A stretch of DNA of 64,000 nucleotides from positions 1 to 64,000 of the forward strand of contig JAITSQ010000021.1 of assembly GCA_031287685.1 (NCBI GenBank), in the 5' to 3' direction. Under the pieces are notes generated by a model. The model was not told the DNA's origin and searched no databases. It was given only the letters and a program-made list of their open reading frames with translations. Shown here in pieces: positions 40,448-48,322 of the stretch. This DNA is from Clostridiales bacterium. GTDB lineage: Bacteria; Bacillota; Clostridia; Lachnospirales; WQUN01. The translations under genes were made by a program, and so were the position numbers. The stretch's first letter is position 1, and each line of letters starts with the position of its first letter.

Positions 40448-42063
40448 AACGCTTACGTTTCAACATAAAGGCGAAATTCACCTGCGCGTCGATCCTGCTG
40501 GCGGCGGCTCTTTTCGCGGGGCTGACCGCCGTGTCTTATATATGCTACAAAAACTCAATGGTTCGCAAGGACGAGGAGATAATAAGGTCGCTCGTCCGCA
40601 CGGCCGCCGCGCTCGTGCCCGCCGGAGACGTGAGCCGGTATCTTGAGACGCTTCGGAAAGACGAAGGCTACGACCGCCTGCGCGAACAGTTCCAAATTCT
40701 TCAGCGGGAGAACGGCCTGGAATTTTTATACAGCTACAGGCCCGACGCGGGCGGGTTTACCACGTTCGTCGAGGGCGGGAGCGAGGATTCGCCGTTTTAC
40801 GGAGATTTGGGGGCGTGGTTCGGAACGGAGGATTATTCCGTGGAGGATATAGCCCTCGCCAACCGGCTTTTCAGGGGGAAATCGGACGAAGCCGTCATAG
40901 TAACCCGGTCAAAATACGGTTATTTAGTGTCGGCGCTGGAGGTCGTGCGGGACGGCGCGGGCGAGCCGGTCGTCATAGTCGGCGCGGATATGTCGATGGA
41001 TAAAATACAAGCGGAGCTGTCGCGTTATCTGTGGGTTGTGCTTGAGCTGGCGTTCGGCATAATCGGAGCGTTCGTTACGGCCTACCTCTCGCTTCTGCGG
41101 GAGAATATAATAGACCCGCTGCAGCAGCTCGTCAACAGCGCGGTGAAATTCGTGGATTCAAAGGGGACGGAGGAGCGGCTTCGGGGAATTAAAGTGCGCG
41201 TGCGCACGGGAGATGAAATCGAGGATTTGGCTCGGGCGTTTAATAAAATGACCGACGACATAATACACTACATCGCGGAAATAGAGAGCTCCACGCGGGA
41301 GCGGGAGCGGACGGCCACGGAGCTGCGCGTGGCGGCGCTTATTCAGGAGGGTATGCTTCCGAGAGACTTTTCTTTCTGCGGATGGAGCGAGTTTGAGGTA
41401 TTCGCCTCAACGAGGGCGGCCCAAGACGTAGGAGGGGATTTTTACGACGTTTTCACGCTTGGGCTGGACAAGCTGTGCGTAGTGGTGGGCGACGTTTCGG
41501 GGAAAGGCGTGCCCGCCGCGCTGTTTATGGCTATGGCGAAAGCGACTGTGCGCGACCGCGCGTGGGAGGGCGCGAACGCGGGGGAAATTCTGAGAGAGGC
41601 GAACGACGCCCTTTGCCGCGGCAACGAGCAGGGTATGTTCGTGACCGTGCACATAAGCCTGCTCAACCTGCGCACGGGGGAGCTTGAATGGAGCGACGCC
41701 GGGCATATCCCCCCGATTCTTATAAGCGGGGGAAGGGCGGAGCCGCTCGCGGGGAAAAAAGGCTTCGTCGCGGGGTGCGAGGAGGGGTATAAATATGTGT
41801 CGAACCGCGCGAAAATGAGCCCTGGGGACGTGCTGTACGTTTACACGGACGGCGTGAGCGAAGCGGCGAACGAACGGCTGGAGATGTACGGCGGGAAAAG
41901 GCTCCGGGAAACGCTGGCGCGTCTTGGGCGCAGGCTTAAACCGCCGGAACCGCGGGAAATCTGCGAAGCCGTAACGGCGGACGTTGACCGGTTCGCGGAG
42001 GGCTGCCCGCAGTTTGACGATATAACTATGCTCGCGCTTCTGTATAAGGGTTCGGCGACATAA
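40444..42063 (+). CDS. Membrane PP2C (SpoIIE-type) phosphatase with sensor and HAMP
   Basis: A 539-aa RsbU/SpoIIE-like phosphatase expected to reactivate the STAS protein. TM1 is about 16-38, an extracytoplasmic sensor of about 150 residues follows, TM2 is about 195-217 and a HAMP about 218-270. The catalytic domain carries the metal-binding motifs VGGDFYDVF, VVGDVSGKGVPAALFMA, WSDAGHIPP and YTDGVSEA. GTG start in a 4-nt overlap with the kinase. An outside signal would thus feed the partner switch, possibly to control the locus. Confidence 0.92.
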   Translation: MKRLRFNIKAKFTCASILLAAALFAGLTAVSYICYKNSMVRKDEEIIRSLVRTAAALVPAGDVSRYLETLRKDEGYDRLREQFQILQRENGLEFLYSYRPDAGGFTTFVEGGSEDSPFYGDLGAWFGTEDYSVEDIALANRLFRGKSDEAVIVTRSKYGYLVSALEVVRDGAGEPVVIVGADMSMDKIQAELSRYLWVVLELAFGIIGAFVTAYLSLLRENIIDPLQQLVNSAVKFVDSKGTEERLRGIKVRVRTGDEIEDLARAFNKMTDDIIHYIAEIESSTRERERTATELRVAALIQEGMLPRDFSFCGWSEFEVFASTRAAQDVGGDFYDVFTLGLDKLCVVVGDVSGKGVPAALFMAMAKATVRDRAWEGANAGEILREANDALCRGNEQGMFVTVHISLLNLRTGELEWSDAGHIPPILISGGRAEPLAGKKGFVAGCEEGYKYVSNRAKMSPGDVLYVYTDGVSEAANERLEMYGGKRLRETLARLGRRLKPPEPREICEAVTADVDRFAEGCPQFDDITMLALLYKGSAT

Positions 42064-42111
42064 ACCAAGGCGGCGGAGAAGTTCTTTACTGCGCGGCCTT
42101 GGTTTATTTTT
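42061..42111 (+). terminator. Strong terminator ending the 31.3-42.1 kb locus
   Basis: The perfect 11-bp stem TAAACCAAGGC/GCCTTGGTTTA is followed by TTTTTC; the stop codon lies in the left arm. Confidence 0.85.
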
Positions 42112-42112
42112 C

Positions 42113-42246
42113 AAGTAAGGATGGGGCTTTTTGGCGCGGCTTCAAGCGCAAAAAAACAACAGGGCAAGGAGGGGGATTGAGGTCGTCTAAATCTTTTTAG
42201 ACAACCTCAAACACCGGGCAGCGCCAATCAAACATGTAATTGCTCT
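42113..42246 (+). repeat. Two cassettes and a MITE end abutting the hydrogenase stop
   Basis: The stem TTTTTGGCGC/GCGCAAAAA (about 42127-42160) is followed by GAGGTCGTCTAAA/TTTAGACAACCTC (about 42175-42215), then CCAATCAAACATGTAATTGC and TCTATA. The minus-strand TAG within TATAGAGCAATT is the hndD stop codon. Confidence 0.8.
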
Positions 42247-43981
42247 ATAAGTCTCTTTTCTTAAAGTCGGTGTGAAGGAGGTGGTGCGCCTTCTCGCCAT
42301 AAGGCTCACCCAAAAACTCCGCGTAGAGCGTCTGGATGTCGGGGTTCTGGTGAGACATCCGCAGGGGTTTGTCCTTATCCTCGCTGTAGAGCGCGGCGGC
42401 GCGCTTGCGGATAAGCTCGTAGTCGTTGTTGTGGTACGGCTGGCCGCCGCCGCCCACGCACCCGCCGGGGCAGGCCATAATCTCAATAGCGTGGTAAACG
42501 GCTTTTTTGTCGCGCACGTCCTCAAGCAGCTTGCGGGCGTTGCCAAGCCCGTTGGCTATGGCGATGGTCAGCTCCGTGCCGGCCACGTTCACAGTGGCCA
42601 CGCGCACGCCGTCCATTCCGCGAAGCTCCTCGAAATCCACCTTGCCGGAGTCGTTCTTTGTGAGCCAGGCGTTGGCCGTGCGCACGGCGGCCTCTATAAC
42701 GCCGCCGGTCGTGCCGAAGATCACGGACGCGCCCGTAGACTGGCCGAGCGGCGCGTCAAAATCCCCGTCGGGCAGGTCCGCGAAGGATATGCCCGCTTCG
42801 CGGATCATCGCCGCAAGCTCCCGCGTGGAAAGAACGTAGTCCACGTTTTTAATCTCGGAATTTTCGGCGAGCTCCTCGCGCTGAGCCTCGTATTTTTTGG
42901 CGAGGCAGGGCATTATGGAGACGACGACGATTTTCCTCGGGTCAACGCCGAGTTTTTCGGCCAGATAAGTCTTGGCCACCGCGCCGAACATCTCGTGCGG
43001 GGATTTGCAGGACGACGGAATGTCCAGAAGCTCCGGGAACTGGTGCTCAATAAACTTAACCCACGCCGGGCAGCAGCTCGTCAGAATAGGCAGGGGGCCG
43101 CCGTGCTGAAGCCTGTGAACAAGCTCGCTCGCCTCCTCCATTATGGTGAGGTCCGCGGCGAAATCCGTATCCATAACCTTGCTGAAACCGAGCCGGCGGA
43201 GCGCGGAAACCATTTTGCCCGTGACGCGGCTGCCCGCGTCCATTCCGAATTCCTCGCCAAGGGCCACGCGCACGGCGGGGGCGGTCTGGACGATTACGAA
43301 TTTATCCGGGTCGGTGAGTTCTTTCCACACTTTGGGAACGTCGTTCACGAAAGTAAGCGCGCCCGTGGGGCAGACGGAGGCGCACTGGCCGCAGAAAGTG
43401 CAGGCGGTGTCGAGAATCGGGTTGTCGAAAGCGGTAGTCATAACCGTGTTGAAGCCGCGGTGAACGGCGGAATACACGCCCACGGTCTGGACTTCGTTGC
43501 ACATAGTCTCGCACCGGCGGCAAAGTATGCACTTATTCGGGTCACGCACGAGAGAATAGCTCGAAGTGTCTTTGGCGTGCTTGGAGCGCGCGCCGCGGTA
43601 GCGGATTTCCCGCACGCCGAGGTCCGCGGCGAGGGTCTGCAAATCGCAGTGCTTGTTTTTCGCGCAGACAAGGCAGTCGCTGGGGTGATTCGACAGGAGC
43701 AGCTCCACCATCGTGCGGCGGGCGGAAATGGCCCTGGGGGTGTTGGTGACGACGGACATACCCTCCGCGCAGCCCGTGGAGCAGGCCGGGGCAAGGGCGC
43801 GGCGGCCCGCCACCTCCACCATACAGACGCGGCAGGTGCCCGCTTTGTTGACCATATTTATGTCGTGCAAATCTAAATGGCAAAGCGTGGGTATATTTAC
43901 GCCCGCTTTTTTCGCGGCGTCAAGGATGGTAGCGCCCGGCTCCACTTCCACGTTTATATTGTTTATGGTAAGATTTATCAC
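42245..43981 (-). CDS. hndD: [FeFe] hydrogenase catalytic subunit, NAD(P)-linked complex
   Basis: Active-site subunit of a multimeric cytosolic hydrogenase (HydA/HndD). The 578-aa protein has an N-terminal [2Fe-2S] domain ([20 protein letters not shown]), a His-ligated [4Fe-4S], two 4Fe-4S motifs ([27 protein letters not shown]) and the H-cluster motifs [22 protein letters not shown] and [18 protein letters not shown] 43981 is 8 nt after GGAGG. It makes or uses H2 with NAD(P)H and possibly ferredoxin. Last gene of the four-gene operon. Confidence 0.96.
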   Translation of the reverse strand: MINLTINNINVEVEPGATILDAAKKAGVNIPTLCHLDLHDINMVNKAGTCRVCMVEVAGRRALAPACSTGCAEGMSVVTNTPRAISARRTMVELLLSNHPSDCLVCAKNKHCDLQTLAADLGVREIRYRGARSKHAKDTSSYSLVRDPNKCILCRRCETMCNEVQTVGVYSAVHRGFNTVMTTAFDNPILDTACTFCGQCASVCPTGALTFVNDVPKVWKELTDPDKFVIVQTAPAVRVALGEEFGMDAGSRVTGKMVSALRRLGFSKVMDTDFAADLTIMEEASELVHRLQHGGPLPILTSCCPAWVKFIEHQFPELLDIPSSCKSPHEMFGAVAKTYLAEKLGVDPRKIVVVSIMPCLAKKYEAQREELAENSEIKNVDYVLSTRELAAMIREAGISFADLPDGDFDAPLGQSTGASVIFGTTGGVIEAAVRTANAWLTKNDSGKVDFEELRGMDGVRVATVNVAGTELTIAIANGLGNARKLLEDVRDKKAVYHAIEIMACPGGCVGGGGQPYHNNDYELIRKRAAALYSEDKDKPLRMSHQNPDIQTLYAEFLGEPYGEKAHHLLHTDFKKRDL

Positions 43982-43995
43982 TTGTTTTGCCTCCT

Positions 43996-45786
43996 TTACA
44001 CTCTCTCAATTGCCTGTTTGGGGCATTTATTGAAGCACACGCCGCATTTTACGCACTTCGCCGGGTCTATACTGTGCAACGACTTAAGCGAGCCGCTTAT
44101 GGCGTTAACCGGGCAGTTTTTGGCGCAGATTGTACAGCCGATGCACTTATCGGTGACTTTGTAGGTGAGCATACTGGTGCATTTCCCCGCGGTGCATTTT
44201 TTGTCCCGCACGTGCGCGATGTATTCGTCCCAGAAATATTTCATCGTGGAAACGACAGGGTTCGGCGCGGTCTGCCCAAGGGCGCACAGCGACGAATCCT
44301 GTATGGCGGCGGAAAGGTCCTTAAGCTCGGTCAGGTCGTCCTCCGTGCCTTGGCCGGAGGTGATTTTCTCCAGAATCTCCAGGAGGCGGCGGTTGCCGAT
44401 ACGGCAGGGGGTGCATTTTCCGCAGGATTCCTCCACCGTAAACTCAAGATAATATTTGGCGATATTCACCATACAGTCCGTTTCGTCCATTACAATCATA
44501 CCGCCGCTGCCCATCATCGAGCCGACGGACTGAAGCGAGTCATAATCTATGGCGAGGTCGAGCAGCTCGGCGGGGATGCAGCCGCCGGACGGGCCGCCCG
44601 TCTGCACGGCCTTAAACCGCTTGCCGCCGCGCACTCCGCCGCCGACTTTATAGATGATGTCGCGCAGCTTTATGCCCATAGGCACTTCCACAAGGCCCAC
44701 GTTGTTTATTTGCCCCGCGAGGGCGAAAACCTTGGTACCCGGGGATTTCTCCGTGCCGATGGATTTAAACCAGTCCGCGCCTTTGAGGATAATCGGCGGG
44801 ATATTGGCCCAGGTCTCCACGTTGTTGACGTTGCTGGGTTTGTGCCACAGGCCGGCTTGAGCGGGGAAGGGCGGCTTCATACGCGGCTCGCCGCGCATGC
44901 CCTGGACGGAGTTCATAAGCGCGGTTTCCTCCCCGCAGACGAACGCGCCCGCGCCAAGGCTCAGGCTTATATGGAAGCTGAAGCCGCTTCCGAGAATATC
45001 GTCGCCGAGCAGGCCGTATTCCTCGGCCTGACGGATGGCTATGCGGAGGCGCTCAACCGCCAGCGGGTATTCCGCGCGGATATATATAACGCCTTCGTCC
45101 GCGCCTATGGCGTAGCCGCAGATGGCCATGGCCTCAAGCACGCTGTGCGGGTCGCCCTCAAGGATTGAGCGGTCCATAAACGCGCCGGGGTCGCCCTCAT
45201 CGGCGTTGCAGATTACGTATTTTTTATCGCCTTGGCTCTTATAGGCCATTTCCCACTTAAAGCCCGTGGACACGCCCGCGCCGCCGCGCCCGCGCAGGCC
45301 GGAGGCTTTGACGGCGCTTATAACGTCCTCCCGGCTTATTTCGGTCAGACATTTGCCCAGGGCTTCGTAGCCCGAAACGGAGATATAATCGTCGATTTCC
45401 TCCGGGTTGATGAGGCCGCAGTTGCGCAGGGCGATACGGAGCTGGCTGTGATAGAAGGGAATCTCCCTGTGCTCCGCCACTGTCTCTTTGCTTTCGGGGT
45501 TTTTGTAAAGTATATCCGGCACGGTGCGCCCTTTTATGACGTGCTCGGAGATTATGCGGGAAACGTCCGCCGGTTTTACCTGAACATAAAACACGTTGTC
45601 CGGGTAAATCTTGACAATCGGGCCTTGCTCGCAGAATCCGAAACAGCCGGTCTTTATGACCTGAACTTCGTTGGAGAGGGAGTTGGCCGAAAGCTCTTTC
45701 TCAAAAACGTCAAAAATCTCGCCCGAGCTGGAGGACATACAGCCCGTGCCGCCGCAGACCAATATGTGCATTCTGAATTTACTCAT
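43996..45786 (-). CDS. hndC: Hydrogenase NADH-binding subunit (NuoF-like)
   Basis: A 596-aa flavoprotein subunit. Order: N-terminal thioredoxin-like [2Fe-2S] domain (CGGTGCMSS ... CFGFCEQGP), FMN/NAD-binding NuoF core (GLRGRGGAGVSTGFKWEMA, CNADEGDPGAFMDRSI), a [4Fe-4S] SLBB/NuoF C-terminal motif (ESCGKCTPCRIGNRRLLEI) and two C-terminal ferredoxin motifs (CIGCTICAKNCPVNAI; CVKCGVCFNKCPKQAI). It passes electrons between NAD(P)H and the catalytic subunit. Its start overlaps hndB by 4 nt. Confidence 0.96.
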   Translation of the reverse strand: MSKFRMHILVCGGTGCMSSSSGEIFDVFEKELSANSLSNEVQVIKTGCFGFCEQGPIVKIYPDNVFYVQVKPADVSRIISEHVIKGRTVPDILYKNPESKETVAEHREIPFYHSQLRIALRNCGLINPEEIDDYISVSGYEALGKCLTEISREDVISAVKASGLRGRGGAGVSTGFKWEMAYKSQGDKKYVICNADEGDPGAFMDRSILEGDPHSVLEAMAICGYAIGADEGVIYIRAEYPLAVERLRIAIRQAEEYGLLGDDILGSGFSFHISLSLGAGAFVCGEETALMNSVQGMRGEPRMKPPFPAQAGLWHKPSNVNNVETWANIPPIILKGADWFKSIGTEKSPGTKVFALAGQINNVGLVEVPMGIKLRDIIYKVGGGVRGGKRFKAVQTGGPSGGCIPAELLDLAIDYDSLQSVGSMMGSGGMIVMDETDCMVNIAKYYLEFTVEESCGKCTPCRIGNRRLLEILEKITSGQGTEDDLTELKDLSAAIQDSSLCALGQTAPNPVVSTMKYFWDEYIAHVRDKKCTAGKCTSMLTYKVTDKCIGCTICAKNCPVNAISGSLKSLHSIDPAKCVKCGVCFNKCPKQAIERV

Positions 45787-46175
45787 TGTCTCGGAACCTC
45801 CTTGCCTATAATGGCGTTATCAAGCAGTATGCCCTGTTTTACGTGTTTATCTATGATTTCTTTGGCGCGCGCCGCGTCCACGTTGGCGTAACGGATAGGC
45901 TCCCGCCCGGGGGTGCGCACCTCTACCAGAGGCTCGGCGTAACAGAAGCCCAGGCAGCCCGTGGCCACCACGGAGACGTTATCAAGCCCGGCTTTGTCGA
46001 TTTCGTCAAGAAGGGTTGACATAGTTACCCTGGCCCCCGCCGCTATCCCGCAAGTGGCCATGCCCACAGCCAGCACGACGCGGTCGGGGTTCTCCCCGGT
46101 GACGCGGATGTCCGTGCCGCCTTTGGACTGTTCCCTGATTTTCTTAAGCTCGTCGAGCGATTTTATTTTAGACAT
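45783..46175 (-). CDS. hndB: Hydrogenase [2Fe-2S] subunit HndB-like
   Basis: A 130-aa thioredoxin-like ferredoxin with the cysteine pattern MATCGIAAGA and ATGCLGFCYAEPLVEV. It matches the small HndB subunit between NuoE- and NuoF-like genes in hnd operons. It probably relays electrons within the complex. Confidence 0.92.
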   Translation of the reverse strand: MSKIKSLDELKKIREQSKGGTDIRVTGENPDRVVLAVGMATCGIAAGARVTMSTLLDEIDKAGLDNVSVVATGCLGFCYAEPLVEVRTPGREPIRYANVDAARAKEIIDKHVKQGILLDNAIIGKEVPRQ

Positions 46176-46283
46176 TAAGTTCTCCTCCTTCAGCGTTTTC
46201 CTCTCTAAGCGGGAAACGCGCAGATTTTGCGCCGGCTTTTTCGCGCCGCGAAAACAGCGGGAGCAAAATTCACAGTAATTATT

Positions 46284-46751
46284 TTACTTATGTTCGTTAA
46301 GGATTCCGTCCACATCGGCCGGGGCGACGCGTCCGTAGACCTTTCCGTTGACGGAGACGACCGGGGCGAGCCCGCACGCGCCCACGCACCTTATCGAGTC
46401 AAGAGAATAGGCTTTATCGCCCGAAGTCTCCCCGACTTTGATGTTAAGACGCTTTTCAAACTCCTCGGCGATGCCCTGGGCGCCGCGCACGAAGCAGGCC
46501 GTGCCGAGGCACACGCTGATTTTGCACCGGCCCTTCGGCTTGGTGTTGAAAAACGAGTAAAACGTGACCACGCCGTAAACCTTTGAAGCGGGGACTTTAA
46601 GCCGGTGGGCTATGTGGTTCTGAACCTCGGCGGGCAGCCACCCGCAGACGTCCTGCGCTTTGTGCAGAACGACGATGAGTTTACCCTCGAGAGTGTCCAG
46701 GCCGTCTATAAAGGCGTCAAGCTCCGAGAGTTGAGACGAAAATTCTGACAT
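46284..46751 (-). CDS. hndA: Hydrogenase NuoE-like [2Fe-2S] subunit
   Basis: A 155-aa NuoE/HydC-type thioredoxin-like subunit. The four ligand cysteines appear in SVCLGTACFVRGAQ and IRCVGACGLAPVVSVNGKVY. First gene of the operon, with AAGGAGG 7 nt before the ATG. 108 nt separate it from hndB, with no terminator seen. Confidence 0.95.
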   Translation of the reverse strand: MSEFSSQLSELDAFIDGLDTLEGKLIVVLHKAQDVCGWLPAEVQNHIAHRLKVPASKVYGVVTFYSFFNTKPKGRCKISVCLGTACFVRGAQGIAEEFEKRLNIKVGETSGDKAYSLDSIRCVGACGLAPVVSVNGKVYGRVAPADVDGILNEHK

Positions 46752-46819
46752 TTTTTAACCTCCTTAAAACTTGATGGGAAAACTAAGCGAAGCGGATTCG
46801 CTTACAAACTGTAACCTAC

Positions 46820-46825
46820 ATTATA
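46820..46825 (-). promoter_or_regulatory. -10 box of the hydrogenase operon
   Basis: A TATAAT on the minus strand about 70 nt before hndA; the -35 region is poor. The leader has an AAGCGAATCCGCTTCGCTT hairpin. Confidence 0.5.
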
Positions 46826-46879
46826 CACTAAAATCAACCGTCTGGATAGATGTTTTTTATAAAATATCCGGGGGGTTTC

Positions 46880-47545
46880 TTAATATTCGTCCTGAGCCTC
46901 AAGCTGGCGGCGCCGCTCGAGCTGATAGCGCTCGGAGGGGTCGTCCTGGCCGTCCGGGGCGGCGTTATCCGCGCCCTCAGGCTCGTCGGGCGTATAGCGC
47001 GGCTTGGCGTAACCGGAATCCCTCGAGAAATCAGGCTTGTACGGAGGCTCGGCGGCGGGGAAAAGCTCGTGGGCCAGCGGCCGGTAGGCGGGTTCTCCTT
47101 TCGGCTCGCCGCCGAAATTGATTTTTTGGGGGGATTCGGCGGCCTGGGGCGCGTCCCGCCCGGTTTCCGTAAGTTTATTCAAGAACTGCTCGATGCTGTC
47201 GACTTGGGCGTACACCTCGGAGAAGTCGTGCTTTTTGGCGCTTTCGGCGAACTCGGCGAGGAGGGCGCTGAACTTCCCCTCGAAGGAGCGGATTAAATCC
47301 CGCTGCTGGGTTATGGACTGCTGAAGCGCGCCGAGCTTGGCGTAGGCCTGGCGCTTGCGGTCCTCCGCCTCCACGCGCGCGCCGCGCTTGATTTCCTCCG
47401 CCGCCAGCTGCGCGCTTATTATGGCGTTTTTGATGGCGGAGTCCTTGTCCTTGTAGCTTCGGAGGACCTCCTCGAGGGAGCTGATGTAAGCGTCCACCTC
47501 GGCGGGGTCGTAACCGCGTTTCACGTAATTGAATTTGTTGGGCAT
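46880..47545 (-). CDS. DivIVA-domain coiled-coil protein
   Basis: A 221-aa protein with the DivIVA N-terminal signature FNYVKRGYDPAEVDAYISSL, then a coiled coil (about 30-120) and a disordered Pro/Glu-rich tail. DivIVA family proteins mark negative membrane curvature at poles and septa; tail and context here do not tell which process. GGAGG lies 7 nt before the ATG. A MITE begins 25 bp upstream and separates it from tadA. Confidence 0.85.
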   Translation of the reverse strand: MPNKFNYVKRGYDPAEVDAYISSLEEVLRSYKDKDSAIKNAIISAQLAAEEIKRGARVEAEDRKRQAYAKLGALQQSITQQRDLIRSFEGKFSALLAEFAESAKKHDFSEVYAQVDSIEQFLNKLTETGRDAPQAAESPQKINFGGEPKGEPAYRPLAHELFPAAEPPYKPDFSRDSGYAKPRYTPDEPEGADNAAPDGQDDPSERYQLERRRQLEAQDEY

Positions 47546-47569
47546 GCTGTAACCTCCGGTAAAATTTTA

Positions 47570-47670
47570 CAGCAATTTTCAAAATCGTGGACTGCCGACG
47601 TTCGCGAAAAACGGCTTAAAGCCGCCGATTTTCCGCTCCGCGCCAGTCAACGTTTTGTAAAATTGCTATA
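47570..47670. mobile_element. Compact MITE-like element, second full copy
   Basis: Almost identical to 27781-27882 across about 100 bp, including the inner AAAACGGCTTAAAGCCG hairpin; the left end has CAGCAATTTT instead of TAGCAATTTT. It contains no gene. Confidence 0.9.
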
Positions 47671-47671
47671 G

Positions 47672-47701
47672 TTGACTATGTACCCGATAATATATTATCA
47701 T
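47672..47701 (+). promoter_or_regulatory. Possible tadA promoter at the MITE edge
   Basis: TTGACT (47672-47677) directly at the element edge, 18-nt spacer, TATCAT (47696-47701). Confidence 0.4.
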
Positions 47702-47778
47702 ATAGTTTTACCATAGTACAAGCGTTTGAAAAAATAAAGGTCGAAAAAAGAAAAAAATCTGCGCGGAGGGCGGGGCGT

Positions 47779-48243
47779 ATGGACGACGTTTTTTTTATGG
47801 AGGAGGCGTATAAATCGGCGCTTTTGGCGCGGGCGCTGGGGGAGGCGCCCATAGGCTGCGTCATAACCCTGAACGGGGAAATAATCGGCCGGGGGCACAA
47901 CCTGCGCAACACGCGGAGGAACAGCCTGGCCCACGCGGAAATCATAGCGATAAACGAAGCCTGCGCCGCCGTGGGGGACTGGCGGCTTGAGGGCGCGGCC
48001 CTTTACGTCACGGTGGAGCCTTGCCCGATGTGCGCCGGGGCGATTATCCAAGCGCGGATTAAGCGGCTTGTTTTCGGCGCGCGCAATAAAAAAGCCGGGT
48101 GCGCCGGCTCGCTGGCGAACCTTATGAGCGGCGCGGGGTTTAACCACGAGGCGGAGGCGCTCGGCGGCGTGCTTGAGGAAAAGTGCGGGGAGCTTATGAG
48201 CGGCTTCTTCCGGGAGCTTCGGGAGAAGCGGAGGCAGGTCTAA
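47779..48243 (+). CDS. tadA: tRNA-specific adenosine deaminase
   Basis: Converts the wobble A34 of tRNA-Arg to inosine. A 154-aa zinc deaminase with HAEIIAINEA (His52, catalytic Glu54) and PCPMCAGAI (Cys82, Cys85), and the usual ARNKKAGCAGSLANLM segment. GGAGGG precedes the ATG. Monocistronic, with its own terminator. Confidence 0.93.
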   Translation: MDDVFFMEEAYKSALLARALGEAPIGCVITLNGEIIGRGHNLRNTRRNSLAHAEIIAINEACAAVGDWRLEGAALYVTVEPCPMCAGAIIQARIKRLVFGARNKKAGCAGSLANLMSGAGFNHEAEALGGVLEEKCGELMSGFFRELREKRRQV

Positions 48244-48277
48244 AAAAACAAGGCCCCGGAGGGCCTTGTTTTTTTAC
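48242..48277. terminator. Terminator after tadA
   Basis: Long stem AAAAAAACAAGGCCC/GGGCCTTGTTTTTTT with a 4-nt loop, usable in both directions. Confidence 0.85.
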
Positions 48278-48322
48278 TGGAACCAGTCTGGAGCTAATCT
48301 GAAACCAATACGAACTGCGGAA

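Noticed and set aside
42272..45168. Plus-strand frames of 534 and 393 codons opposite the hydrogenase genes
   Set aside because: Shadow frames produced by high GC; the minus strand encodes hndD and hndC with all cluster motifs.
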